From JALCSJ01 sp036788835 (lineage in GTDB: Bacteria > Bacillota > Negativicutes > Acidaminococcales > Acidaminococcaceae): 15,991 nucleotides of DNA. Location of the stretch: contig DAIQMR010000035.1 in assembly GCA_036788835.1 (NCBI GenBank), forward strand, positions 1 through 15,991, in the 5' to 3' direction. Position 1 is the stretch's first letter. Each line of letters opens with the position of its first letter. Of the stretch, positions 1-7,069 are shown in pieces. The position numbers and the translations under genes are program-made. The notes below the pieces were generated by a model. That model searched no databases and was not told the origin of the DNA. It saw only the letters and a program-made list of their open reading frames with translations.

Positions 1-20
1 TTTAAAGTGACGAATGCTGC

Positions 21-1016
21 CTAAATTAATGTGCCGGACAACATTATGCCCATAAGCTTTTGCTCATAGGGGTTGAAGCCTGACTCTTTCACTGCTTTGG
101 CCACGGCATCTTCATCCGTATACTTACGGTTGGAACGTCCTTCCACTACTTTCCATCCAGTCCACTCCTTGCCGCTGATAGCTGCTTTCAGTGCGAATTC
201 CTTGATGTCATTTGCCCAGGAAACCAAACCTTCTGCTTTAGAGAGGATATTTTCTATTTCATCATCCTCCAGAGTTGCCGGCATGGAAAAGTCATACTTG
301 GCAAGCTCAAGGCTGTACTCAGCCCGTTTCCGGCAGGTGGCTTTTATCTTGCAGAACCTGCAGTGGTCGCCTGCCTTAAATTCACCCGTACCCTCAAAGG
401 CCTGCCTTGCAGCGGGAACAAGCACATTTTCTGCCCATTCTAGGAGTTTCTCCTTCGAAAGAACAAAGGTACTGATGTTTTCCCTTCTCGGCTGATAGAT
501 TGTCATGCTTACGTTATCAATATCGTAGATGCCGTCAAACATCTCCAAGGCTCCCAACGCATAGCACATGAGCTGAGGATTATTCTCTGCTTCTACCAAT
601 AGTCCCTTGCCATACTTCAAGTCGCAGATAGCCAAAGTTTTGTCAGACGCTATGACACAGTCTCCTGTACCGAACCCGTCCGGAACAAACCTGGAAAAAT
701 CAAGTCTCTGCTCAACCAGAACCAACGGGTCGGCACAGTCTGATTTCGCCTTTTCCACTAGCTCCATAATGAAGGAAGTATAGCCTTCGGAGCTTCCTTC
801 CATTTCTGCATCGTAGAAAGAAAGGTCTTCCACAGGGTTTTTTATCTTTCGCCCCAGGGCGCTCTCCAGCTTGTACTGGCAGAGGCTATGGGCATCCGTA
901 CCCTGCTGGGCATACTCGCTTGCCTTGTCATCCGAACTGATGCAGAGCTTTGCCGAAGGCGGGCAGTTCATCCATCTGTAGCTTGATGATGCAGATAATA
1001 TAGCGTGCTTTGCCAT
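21..1016 (-). CDS. DUF2800 family Cas4/RecB-like phage nuclease, C-terminus truncated
   Basis: This is a phage replication/recombination nuclease of the PD-(D/E)XK superfamily. Visible motifs are GTGD (residues 116-119), DLKYGKG (132-138, with D132 and K134 as the D...ExK-type catalytic pair) and a QxxxY-like helix near Q148. C18 with C219, C222 and C228 is the Cys set expected to hold an Fe-S cluster in Cas4/AddB-type nucleases. The start ATG overlaps the upstream stop (TAATG). Family members usually run about 370-390 residues. This one follows the family to about residue 324 (EQKLMGI), then ends after seven unrelated residues, so the last roughly 50 residues are missing. The catalytic core and Fe-S cysteines are intact, so activity cannot be excluded. 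The family call is from recognised sequence patterns, not a search. Confidence 0.85.
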   Translation of the reverse strand: MAKHAILSASSSYRWMNCPPSAKLCISSDDKASEYAQQGTDAHSLCQYKLESALGRKIKNPVEDLSFYDAEMEGSSEGYTSFIMELVEKAKSDCADPLVLVEQRLDFSRFVPDGFGTGDCVIASDKTLAICDLKYGKGLLVEAENNPQLMCYALGALEMFDGIYDIDNVSMTIYQPRRENISTFVLSKEKLLEWAENVLVPAARQAFEGTGEFKAGDHCRFCKIKATCRKRAEYSLELAKYDFSMPATLEDDEIENILSKAEGLVSWANDIKEFALKAAISGKEWTGWKVVEGRSNRKYTDEDAVAKAVKESGFNPYEQKLMGIMLSGTLI

Positions 1017-1327
1017 TACAGTTCACCCGCTTCTTTCATAAGTGCCCGGTATTCATCCGGGTTAATGGCTGAAAGCTTATCCGCCCCGTGCTTGACAAGC
1101 AACTGTCTGATTTCTGCAGTATGGCCATTCTTAGACTTTCCTGCCAGTACCGCCCTTACCTGCTCCAGGGTAAACTGCTCTTCTTCTTTCTTGGCCACAG
1201 GAGCCTCCGCCTTGTTCTTCACTTCTTCAGCCTGTTTTTTCACCATCGCATCAGCTACGGCATTCAGACTGTTCGCCAATGCTGTAAAAGCTTTGGCAAT
1301 TTCACTCATTCGTTTGTCCTCGTTCAT
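1016..1327 (-). CDS. small phage protein of the type annotated 'rRNA biogenesis protein Rrp5'
   Basis: This 103-residue protein is usually found just upstream of DUF2800 in Firmicutes phages, where databases often call it an Rrp5-like protein. That name is a weak transfer and the function is unknown. The N-terminal third is a helical segment (MSEIAKAFTALANSLNAVADAM), the middle is Lys/Glu/Ala-rich, and the C-terminus has a conserved-looking module (FTLEQVRAVLAGKS ... EIRQLLVKHGADKLSAINPDEY) resembling a small DNA- or protein-binding helical domain. The start at 1327 is chosen because AAGGAGGG lies 8 bases upstream; a longer version from 1369 has no such site. It overlaps the end of the 72-residue gene by 26 bp and the DUF2800 start by 1 bp, so the three genes are translationally linked. 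Confidence 0.75.
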   Translation of the reverse strand: MNEDKRMSEIAKAFTALANSLNAVADAMVKKQAEEVKNKAEAPVAKKEEEQFTLEQVRAVLAGKSKNGHTAEIRQLLVKHGADKLSAINPDEYRALMKEAGEL

Positions 1328-1520
1328 CCTTTGTCCCTCCTTCCTTTTTTTCACAGATTGTGAGCTCATCCACGCTGTCGCCGGGTATTAGAACGGTGAT
1401 TTTGTGCTTATCGCCAAACAGCAGCTTAAGCAGCCTGTCCCGTATGGTGATGCTGCGGCAGGATACAATCCCACAAGCCTGTGAATCCTTAGAAACATTA
1501 ATCTTGAGATTGTGTTTCAT
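1302..1520 (-). CDS. conserved small phage protein, early region
   Basis: This 72-residue protein has the pattern GIVSCRSITIRDRLLKLLFGDKHKITVLIPGDSVDEL, which I recognise as a recurring small protein of Firmicutes phages near DUF2800 genes. Its function is unknown. The ATG is preceded by AAAGGAG at a normal distance, which supports the start. The last residues overlap the next gene. It is the first gene after the repeat/terminator region and no clear promoter is visible between 1521 and 1611. It may depend on one further upstream, although a strong terminator sits in that path. Confidence 0.7.
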   Translation of the reverse strand: MKHNLKINVSKDSQACGIVSCRSITIRDRLLKLLFGDKHKITVLIPGDSVDELTICEKKEGGTKDERGQTNE

Positions 1521-1610
1521 GGGCTACTCCTTTCCGAGAGCTTCATTCTTTTCTACTCTCACCTAGTAGCCTTGAAAAGTACCCCAAAAGGACGGTGTTG
1601 AAAAAAAGCG

Positions 1611-1765
1611 CAAAAAAATAAGGCCATCTACGGAAATTCCGTAAATGGCCTTATAAACTCTTTTTTATTATAAAATTGACCTCGTTAAATGGCCTGTGAG
1701 CCGTTTAATTTGGGTGGTTGGATAACTTGTATCTAAGTGAAAATTTGATTTAAAGAAATATACAT
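1611..1765. repeat. direct repeat copy 1 (about 155 bp, structured)
   Basis: This copy lies downstream of the PD-(D/E)XK gene and matches 2780-2932 at roughly 80% by eye. A perfect 31-base identity spans 1673-1703 and 2841-2871. It holds two hairpins: a 16-bp near-perfect stem at 1620-1652 and a 9-bp stem (1685-1693 with 1700-1708, loop CTGTGA). With the flanking sequence it fills the 300-base gap between genes 1520 and 1821. No ORF of interest is seen in it. Confidence 0.85.
1612..1652 (-). terminator. strong intrinsic terminator (repeat copy 1)
   Basis: A 16-bp stem (15 of 16 pairs) closes on a one-base loop at 1636; the RNA would open it slightly. On the minus strand it is followed by a T7 run (1612-1618). 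It would end transcription of the nuclease gene. A T6 run at 1661-1666 on the other side makes it potentially bidirectional. Confidence 0.8.
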
Positions 1766-1820
1766 TTTTATCTTCGACAGAGCGCAGATAGTTTTATACA
1801 TATATGTTTTTTCAAAGCGA

Positions 1821-2684
1821 TTAGCTTTCCAAGCGCTCCTTGGCATCTGATGCTAGCTTTATCAGCAATTCTTGATTGGATTTAAAATCTGCTATAGCAC
1901 GAATTTTTAAGTTATATCTATTCCATGCTGAATTATACGAAATATCAATACCTCTTTTATCTAGCTCGTCTTCAACCTCTTGATTTTGAAAAGACTTGAT
2001 TCTTAGGGACAAGAATGCTTTTTTAGGAATGAATGAAACAAAATTCTTGGCCACACCGTCCTTGGATAATCCTACATAAAACTTATTATATTTCAACTCG
2101 TACCCATCTTTAACTTCACCTAAAGCATCAAATAATTCATCCATTAGCCTCATCATTTTGGGCGTTGATTTATCTTCCCAATAATTCCTATCAGTAGGAA
2201 TCACAACTTCTTCTTCGTCCGAAGCCAGATTAAGCCTATCAATAATTTTAGTAAATATCAAAGCTATAGTTCCATCGGATGTTTTATATGCTGCTATCTG
2301 CATAGCAATAAGTGGTATTGTACCATTGAAAAGATTGATAACATTTTGAAATCTTCCAGTAACTTCTTCTGCAATAATAACTGCGCAATGGTCATATTGC
2401 GGATATCTTTTTTTCTCCGCGTCCCAATATTCAATAGTTCTAATTATATGGCTTGGATCTGTACTGCCCAATTGTAGTTCAACTTCATATCTTGTTTTAT
2501 CATTATCGGAGAATAATAGATCAAGTCTTCCTCCTTGAGGTTGAGACTTTTCTTTCATAATAGGCGTAAGATCCCCTAAACCTAATACATCTGAGTTTTC
2601 ATAAATATAGTCCTGGATTACTTTTTCAGTAATTTCCTTATTATCTTTCAAAGATATCCTTTGCAAATTCTTAATTGCAGCCAT
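1821..2684 (-). CDS. PD-(D/E)XK nuclease-like protein
   Basis: This 287-residue protein has an N-terminal nuclease-like fold. GGRLDLLFSD supplies the acidic residue (D55), and YEVELQLG follows about 12 residues later. E69-L-Q71 lines up with the E-x-K of NucS/Mrr-like enzymes, with the lysine replaced by glutamine. The next segment (SHIIRTIEYWDAEKKRYPQYDHCAVIIAE) is typical of this widespread uncharacterised family. The C-terminal third (YNKFYVGL ... FVSFIPKKAFLSLRIK) looks like the DUF5655-type domain often attached to such nucleases. I chose ATG 2684 over an upstream TTG (2702) because a GGGTGG site lies 9 bases before it. The gene is monocistronic, with its own promoter (2743-2751) and terminator (1612-1652), and is flanked by direct repeats. 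A defence or DNA-repair role is plausible but inferred only. Confidence 0.75.
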   Translation of the reverse strand: MAAIKNLQRISLKDNKEITEKVIQDYIYENSDVLGLGDLTPIMKEKSQPQGGRLDLLFSDNDKTRYEVELQLGSTDPSHIIRTIEYWDAEKKRYPQYDHCAVIIAEEVTGRFQNVINLFNGTIPLIAMQIAAYKTSDGTIALIFTKIIDRLNLASDEEEVVIPTDRNYWEDKSTPKMMRLMDELFDALGEVKDGYELKYNKFYVGLSKDGVAKNFVSFIPKKAFLSLRIKSFQNQEVEDELDKRGIDISYNSAWNRYNLKIRAIADFKSNQELLIKLASDAKERLES

Positions 2685-2742
2685 TATGAACGTCCACCCC
2701 AATCTGTAAGTTTAAAAGTGCATACATCCGCTATTCTCAATA

Positions 2743-2751
2743 ATTATACCA
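2743..2751 (-). promoter_or_regulatory. extended -10 promoter of the nuclease gene
   Basis: The minus strand reads TGGTATAAT, a perfect -10 hexamer with the TGn extension. No good -35 is seen 17 bp upstream, as is usual for extended -10 promoters. The start site would be about 50 bases before the ATG at 2684. Confidence 0.6.
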
Positions 2752-2779
2752 CAATAATTATCATGGAGGCTATTTTACG

Positions 2780-2932
2780 TAAAAAATAAGGCCATCTACG
2801 GGAATTCCGTAAGTAGCCTTATAATCATGTTTTCACTATTAAATTGACCTCGTTAAATGGCCTGTGAGCCGCTTAATTTAAGTGCCTGGATAACTTATAC
2901 CTATGAAAAATGCAATTTAAAGAAATATACAC
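2780..2932. repeat. direct repeat copy 2 (about 153 bp, structured)
   Basis: This is the second copy of the repeat at 1611-1765, in the same orientation, offset by about 1168 bp. It follows the stop of the small membrane protein gene, as copy 1 follows the nuclease gene. The TTAAATGGC-loop-GCCGCTTAA hairpin (2853-2876) is kept with one mismatch and a wobble pair. The terminator-like stem has diverged on one arm but can still pair through G-U pairs. Confidence 0.85.
2781..2820 (-). terminator. intrinsic terminator (repeat copy 2)
   Basis: An imperfect stem (2788-2820) is followed on the minus strand by a T6 run (2781-2786). It would end the accessory operon after the small membrane protein gene and insulate it from the nuclease promoter. 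Confidence 0.65.
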
Positions 2933-2942
2933 TTAAAGCCGT

Positions 2943-3182
2943 TTATTTCTTGATAAATAAACCTGCTGCGACAGATACAAACCAAGCAAATATCGCAAAC
3001 TTAATAATGTTTATTCCAAGAGATGTATTGAACAACATTAATCCAATTCCAATTAAAAGCGATGCTCCAATAATTGCTTTTAATGGTGCGCCCTTAAATT
3101 TCAATAAACACACTATAACAATTATTACCGCCAATACTGGCAAATCCATACTTCCAGAAACTTTTTGTATACTGTTTAACAT
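2943..3182 (-). CDS. small hydrophobic membrane protein
   Basis: This 79-residue protein has about three hydrophobic helices: PVLAVIIVIVCLL (14-26), AIIGASLLIGIGLMLF (36-51) and FAIFAWFVSVAAGLF (62-76). It ends in two lysines. The ATG is preceded by GGGGGAG at 7 bases. The KFKGAPLK stretch between helices 1 and 2 faintly recalls BofA-like proteins, but that is too weak for a name. It is the last gene before repeat copy 2 and probably the end of the accessory transcript. Confidence 0.6.
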   Translation of the reverse strand: MLNSIQKVSGSMDLPVLAVIIVIVCLLKFKGAPLKAIIGASLLIGIGLMLFNTSLGINIIKFAIFAWFVSVAAGLFIKK

Positions 3183-3215
3183 CTGGCGTCTCCCCCAATT
3201 AACATCTCATATCCA

Positions 3216-3425
3216 CTAAAGCAGCTTTTTTTTCAAGAACTTGCCGCAAAAGCCTTCTGCACCCTTTGGTGTAAACTTATTATAAATCGGGCAAATTTCT
3301 TTTGCTGATGCATCAAACTCCAATACATTCACGTTTATAACATGTACATGACTACAACCTGGATCAGCCCAATGACTGCAGAAAGCACATCTTTTCATAT
3401 TTGCCGGAACTCTTTTCCATGTCAT
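3216..3425 (-). CDS. small Cys-rich protein, putative metal-binding
   Basis: This 69-residue protein has CAFCSHWADPGCSH near residues 13-26, a further Cys in EICPIYNKF and one in GFCGKF, plus two His. The spacing suggests a metal-binding (zinc or Fe-S) knuckle, not disulfides, because there is no signal peptide. AAGGAG precedes the ATG at a normal distance. I do not recognise a named family. Its neighbours, a zinc-ribbon protein and a small membrane protein, give no clear function. Confidence 0.6.
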   Translation of the reverse strand: MTWKRVPANMKRCAFCSHWADPGCSHVHVINVNVLEFDASAKEICPIYNKFTPKGAEGFCGKFLKKKLL

Positions 3426-3460
3426 AGTTTTTCTCCTTGTCTATCTTTCCACAAGAAATA

Positions 3461-3625
3461 TCAAGCTGGAGTAACTTCAAAAATACCTTTGCCACGTTTA
3501 ACTTTCATTCTTTTACCACATTTAGTACAAGTTGCATAGGAAACAGAAACATTTGAATCGTCAATTCTATACGTTATTATCCCTTTTTGCCCACAATGTG
3601 GACATGTTGCACGTTCAGTTGCCAT
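3461..3625 (-). CDS. zinc-ribbon protein
   Basis: This 54-residue protein is almost wholly one zinc ribbon: CPHC (8-11) and CTKC (33-36), separated by a beta-rich 21-residue stretch, with a basic tail (KRMKVKRGKG). The ATG at 3625 is chosen because AAAGGGGGGA lies just upstream; an ORF extending to 3679 adds residues without such a site. Such single ribbons often bind nucleic acid or act as adaptor subunits, but no partner can be named. Confidence 0.65.
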   Translation of the reverse strand: MATERATCPHCGQKGIITYRIDDSNVSVSYATCTKCGKRMKVKRGKGIFEVTPA

Positions 3626-3679
3626 ACATATTCCCCCCTTTATTTTAATTGATATGCTCTCACTATATCGCTTCAGCAA

Positions 3680-3883
3680 TCACAAACCACGTTTCATATC
3701 TTCAGTTTTCTTCCTCATCATTTTCATTTTTTCTTTTATTTCCCTAATTTTAGCAGGATCTTTTCCTTTTCGTTCTGCTTCCTCAAGCTTTTTCTCAAAA
3801 ACACGCATTGCAACCTCTCGTTGCCTAATTTCCTCCTTTTTTGTTGCTTTCCCCACATAATTTGCAATTTTCTCAAAGTCCAT
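3680..3883 (-). CDS. short basic helical protein of unknown function
   Basis: This 67-residue protein starts MDFEKIANYVGKATKKEE. It is charged and predicted helical throughout, with a Lys/Arg/Glu-rich heptad-like stretch from about residue 17 to the end, consistent with a coiled coil. The start at 3883 has TAGGAGG 7 bases upstream; the reading frame is open to 3952 but without another SD. It has no signal peptide, so it is probably cytoplasmic. I do not recognise it. Confidence 0.6.
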   Translation of the reverse strand: MDFEKIANYVGKATKKEEIRQREVAMRVFEKKLEEAERKGKDPAKIREIKEKMKMMRKKTEDMKRGL

Positions 3884-3992
3884 GTTTCTACCTCCTAATA
3901 GTAGTTTTACTTGCGAGTTTACAAATCTATTAGTTGTATATACTTCATCCAACTTTTAAAATTGAATTTTAACTTTCCCCAAACAAAATTAA

Positions 3993-4445
3993 TCAAAATT
4001 TCCAAAGTCTTATCTCAGAGACATTATTGCCGCTAACCACAAAAGTTATAGACTTTCCTGAATTAGGTGCTATATAAAATATGCTTTTGTTGCTAGCACG
4101 CTGTGATACCCCATAAATAGCATAAACATCTGATACGGATGAACCTACCTTGATTCCATCAGGAGTAACTAAACCATTATTGCCTGAACTTACCACAGAT
4201 ACAGCAATGCCATCGTGATTTCTAAAGGTTACAGATAAGCTATCGCCGTATTTATACGTCGTTGTGGGTCCATGATCCGGATTATTAGAGTGAGTAACGC
4301 TATCAGGCCTCCCATAGATGCCAACTACATAATCACTTGTACACCCAAGTGTGACACCCCCAAGAGCTATCTGCTCCGCTGTTATTGCCCAACAAGTAGA
4401 AGTCATTAACATTAAAGCACACAAGATAACTGCAATCTTTTTCAT
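3993..4445 (-). CDS. secreted two-repeat protein, BamE/SmpA-like fold possible
   Basis: This 150-residue protein has a clear signal peptide (hydrophobic core AVILCALMLM, likely cleavage after TCWA). The mature part holds two related units: GVTLGCTSDYVVGIYGRPDSVT and GIKVGSSVSDVYAIYG. Each has the G-(V/I)-x-x-G-x-S/T-x-x-x-V-x-x-x-YG pattern seen in SmpA/OmlA/BamE-like envelope proteins. AGGAGAGGG precedes the ATG. The protein is probably periplasmic or surface-exposed. It follows the SH3 lipoprotein gene by 80 bp with no terminator seen. The fold call is from the motif only. Confidence 0.65.
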   Translation of the reverse strand: MKKIAVILCALMLMTSTCWAITAEQIALGGVTLGCTSDYVVGIYGRPDSVTHSNNPDHGPTTTYKYGDSLSVTFRNHDGIAVSVVSSGNNGLVTPDGIKVGSSVSDVYAIYGVSQRASNKSIFYIAPNSGKSITFVVSGNNVSEIRLWKF

Positions 4446-4525
4446 TTAATTTCCCTCTCCTGTTCGTAATTGTGATACTCACCAGCATTAGTCAGTCTCA
4501 CATCATTGTCATTTTGCAAATTTCT

Positions 4526-5530
4526 TTAATTATTTTTTGCTACAAATTTTCTATGCACCCAGCCAACTTTTCCATCATTTCTTTTTATATTTATCCAATC
4601 TCCACTGCTTCCTAAAATTGTAACCTTCTCATCCTTATTAAAGACGCCTAAAATTTTTGCACGAGTACTAGGCGACTCTCTAAAATTAATTTCAGTATCG
4701 TTTATATATCCCGGAGCCCCATTAATTTTAAAATCAACACCTTTAATTGCCAATTCAAACTGTTTCCATGTGCCTTTTCTATTTAGTTCATCCACTGCGT
4801 TCATCTCGGTAATTTTTCCATCACTGGTTACCAAAAAATTTGCACTTGCATTTATTTTTTTTGCTTCTTGTCCATAAATCTCCCTGGTCATAGAAAAATC
4901 ATACAAAACAGGAAAAGTGGGATTTTCCCCTTCCGACTTTGTAAAAACCAATGATTTATCTTTACTTGACGTACCATACCAAAATTCTAACGCACTGGCA
5001 ATTTTAACATCTTTGAAATTATCTCCATGTTCCTTCTTTAAATATTCCTTATACTTTTTTAATGCTTCATTCCTTACTTTTTCCACATTTTCCTTTTTAA
5101 AGAAAAACTCGCTTACATTTCTTTTCACTTTACCATCAGCATATATAATACCACTTCCAAGAGATGCGTTAATGCTAACAAGCTTTCCTGAAGATATTGA
5201 ATAGGTATATTGCTCTACACAATCACATTCATTGCTGAGCGAACCGACTGTTATTTCGTGATTATCTACCTTTTTGAGCCTCTCTGGACCTAGACCGCAT
5301 TTTATAAATATAGCAACAATATCTCTTAATTGCGATTCATTCAAATTATTTCTTTTTGCTATTACACTATAACGGTCTAAGGTTTCCTTGGGAATACTGC
5401 TTGGTGCCAATTCATTTACTTTTTGTGAAACAGAGCTTACTGCTTTTTTAGCAAGGTCTGAACTACTGGACCCACAACCAGCCAAACTCATTACCAATAA
5501 ACAGCATAGAAAAGATTTTGCTAATTTCAT
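4526..5530 (-). CDS. lipoprotein with C-terminal bacterial SH3 domain
   Basis: This 334-residue protein begins MKLAKSFLCCLLVMSLAGC, a type II signal peptide whose lipobox L-A-G-C puts the lipidated Cys at residue 19. A Ser-rich linker follows, then an uncharacterised middle with a Lys-rich segment (about 135-170). Residues 270-334 form a bacterial SH3 domain (INFRESPSTRAKILGVFNK ... DWINIKR ... GWVHRKFV) of the kind that binds peptidoglycan. The start at 5530 is preferred over 5557 because AAAGGGGG lies 8 bases upstream and it gives a normal lipoprotein signal. It sits 45 bp after the J-domain gene, so the two are probably co-transcribed. The NGAPGY stretch before the SH3 domain recurs as NGAPEY in the frameshifted gene near 7050. 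Confidence 0.8.
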   Translation of the reverse strand: MKLAKSFLCCLLVMSLAGCGSSSSDLAKKAVSSVSQKVNELAPSSIPKETLDRYSVIAKRNNLNESQLRDIVAIFIKCGLGPERLKKVDNHEITVGSLSNECDCVEQYTYSISSGKLVSINASLGSGIIYADGKVKRNVSEFFFKKENVEKVRNEALKKYKEYLKKEHGDNFKDVKIASALEFWYGTSSKDKSLVFTKSEGENPTFPVLYDFSMTREIYGQEAKKINASANFLVTSDGKITEMNAVDELNRKGTWKQFELAIKGVDFKINGAPGYINDTEINFRESPSTRAKILGVFNKDEKVTILGSSGDWINIKRNDGKVGWVHRKFVAKNN

Positions 5531-5575
5531 TTCAAATTCCCCCTTTGGCTTCCCCATTATATCAATTGATCATGT

Positions 5576-6952
5576 TTAATTAACTACTTTTACATTCGGA
5601 TTATCAAGAACCAGTTTACCATTTTCTCTGATAACATCCCAAGTTCCTTGAAATGTCCTGTTTATAGTACCACCAGAACTATTTCTGTCCGTTGATTTCA
5701 ACACAAAGTTAACTGTCACACAATCACTATTTGCGTTATCTATTTCTGCTGAATCAATGCGCTGAGAAATAGTATTATCATATCCACGTACCCAAGTTTC
5801 ATATTGGAAGTCACCCTGCCAATCCGTTGAAAGCTTATTATATGCTTCTCTGAAACGTCTTCCGTTCAATGCATTTATATACCCTGTAACACAGCCTCTA
5901 GCTTCTTCAGATGTAATTCCTCCAGATTGAGTATTATTAGAGACACTATATGCCATAGCATATAAATAGTTTAAACAGGTCGCCTTGTCATTGCCTTTTA
6001 TTGCGATATTATACACATGCCTCCCCACACCACCCATAACAACATAGGTAACAACGTTATTATTATCCATTCCTTGCTGGGTGATTACATAACCATTACC
6101 CAGTCTATAAATATCACTTTGATAATTTCTGGTGCGACGTTTTTTGGACTCATTCTCCCATATATTTTTCTCCTGCAGTGCAAGCTCCTTGTTGAATGCA
6201 GTTCCAGAACTATTGGTGTTTTTTACGATTACAACGATAATTTCAACGTTGTATTTATAATCAGAATACCACTTAAACAAGGCTTCGTTGTCTTCTTTTG
6301 TATTCGTTAACTGAGCAGAGTCTCCTAGAATATATTGTAGTTTTAATGCCGGCTCCACATGAATAATTTGCTGTGATAATTGCCCCTGTGGCAAAACTTT
6401 ATCATTATTCTTTTCCGAAAAATTCTTTGTACCCTTATTTTCATCATTAGTGTTTTTTAGACTGTCTGATAAAATATTACTTGGCTCTTTTGTAGAATGG
6501 TTAGACGAACCCCAAAAGAAATTCTTGGCTACCATAAAAACAACAATGATGATTGCAATGCGTATCAGCAACTTAAAGAACTTAACTAAGCAACCCTGTG
6601 ATTCATTAGCTTGGTAATATTCTGTATTATCGGAAGGCGAATAATTATATTGATTTTGTTCCTTTTGCTCTTCTTTGTTTTCTTGCCAAGTTTGGCTATT
6701 ATTTGATTCATATTCCTGGTTCTGTGTTGTGTTACTATTTCCGCTATATCCCAAATCATATTCTGCCCTTTTATCCGGATTAGAAAGGACATGATAAGCC
6801 TCATTAATATCAGCCATCTTGGCCGCTGCCATTTGTTTATCAAGCTTAGTCGTATCAGGATGATATATTTTTGCTAAAGTAATATATGCTTTTTTTATAA
6901 CTGCCTGAGATGCTTTAGGGTGAACTTCTAATATTGCATAATAATCCTTCAT
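5576..6952 (-). CDS. membrane-anchored J-domain (DnaJ-like) protein with NTF2-like C-terminal domain
   Basis: Residues 1-70 are a J domain with the catalytic HPD tripeptide at 31-33 (KIYHPDTTK) and the helix IV pattern (YHVLSNPDKRAEYD). An Asn/Gln-rich linker leads to one transmembrane helix at about 125-147. An extracytoplasmic part of about 310 residues follows. Its last 115 residues (RGCVTGYINALNGRRFREAYNKLS ... ) resemble the NTF2-like/DUF4878 fold. The topology puts the J domain in the cytoplasm, to recruit DnaK, and the large C-terminal part outside. It is not a canonical DnaJ, since it has no G/F region, zinc domain or CTD. AAAGGG precedes the ATG. It lies within the run of secreted-protein genes, which suggests a role linked to envelope proteins. 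Confidence 0.8.
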   Translation of the reverse strand: MKDYYAILEVHPKASQAVIKKAYITLAKIYHPDTTKLDKQMAAAKMADINEAYHVLSNPDKRAEYDLGYSGNSNTTQNQEYESNNSQTWQENKEEQKEQNQYNYSPSDNTEYYQANESQGCLVKFFKLLIRIAIIIVVFMVAKNFFWGSSNHSTKEPSNILSDSLKNTNDENKGTKNFSEKNNDKVLPQGQLSQQIIHVEPALKLQYILGDSAQLTNTKEDNEALFKWYSDYKYNVEIIVVIVKNTNSSGTAFNKELALQEKNIWENESKKRRTRNYQSDIYRLGNGYVITQQGMDNNNVVTYVVMGGVGRHVYNIAIKGNDKATCLNYLYAMAYSVSNNTQSGGITSEEARGCVTGYINALNGRRFREAYNKLSTDWQGDFQYETWVRGYDNTISQRIDSAEIDNANSDCVTVNFVLKSTDRNSSGGTINRTFQGTWDVIRENGKLVLDNPNVKVVN

Positions 6953-7069
6953 AGGCTTAGCCCTTTCATAAAAATCTTCTCCGAATGAACCAGTCTTACT
7001 TTTTGTTACTTGTTTACGTCTTCACTCATCTTGTTTTCAGCGCTGGGCACAAGGTACTCTGGTGCTCCG

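Noticed and set aside
73..495. Plus-strand open frame of 140 residues inside the DUF2800 gene
   Set aside because: Ser/Phe-rich composition and position opposite a clear coding gene mark it as an antisense shadow.
1521..1611. A short stop-terminated peptide (FQHRPFGVLFKATR) on the minus strand, looking like the 3' end of a lost gene
   Set aside because: It is only about 16 codons long, has no start within the repeat region and no recognised family. It could be chance or a common intergenic phage sequence.
1611..2932. The direct repeats as integron attC sites (GTTAAAT core-like heptamer)
   Set aside because: A matching partner core at the other end of a folded attC is not found, and the strong stem is better explained as an intrinsic terminator.
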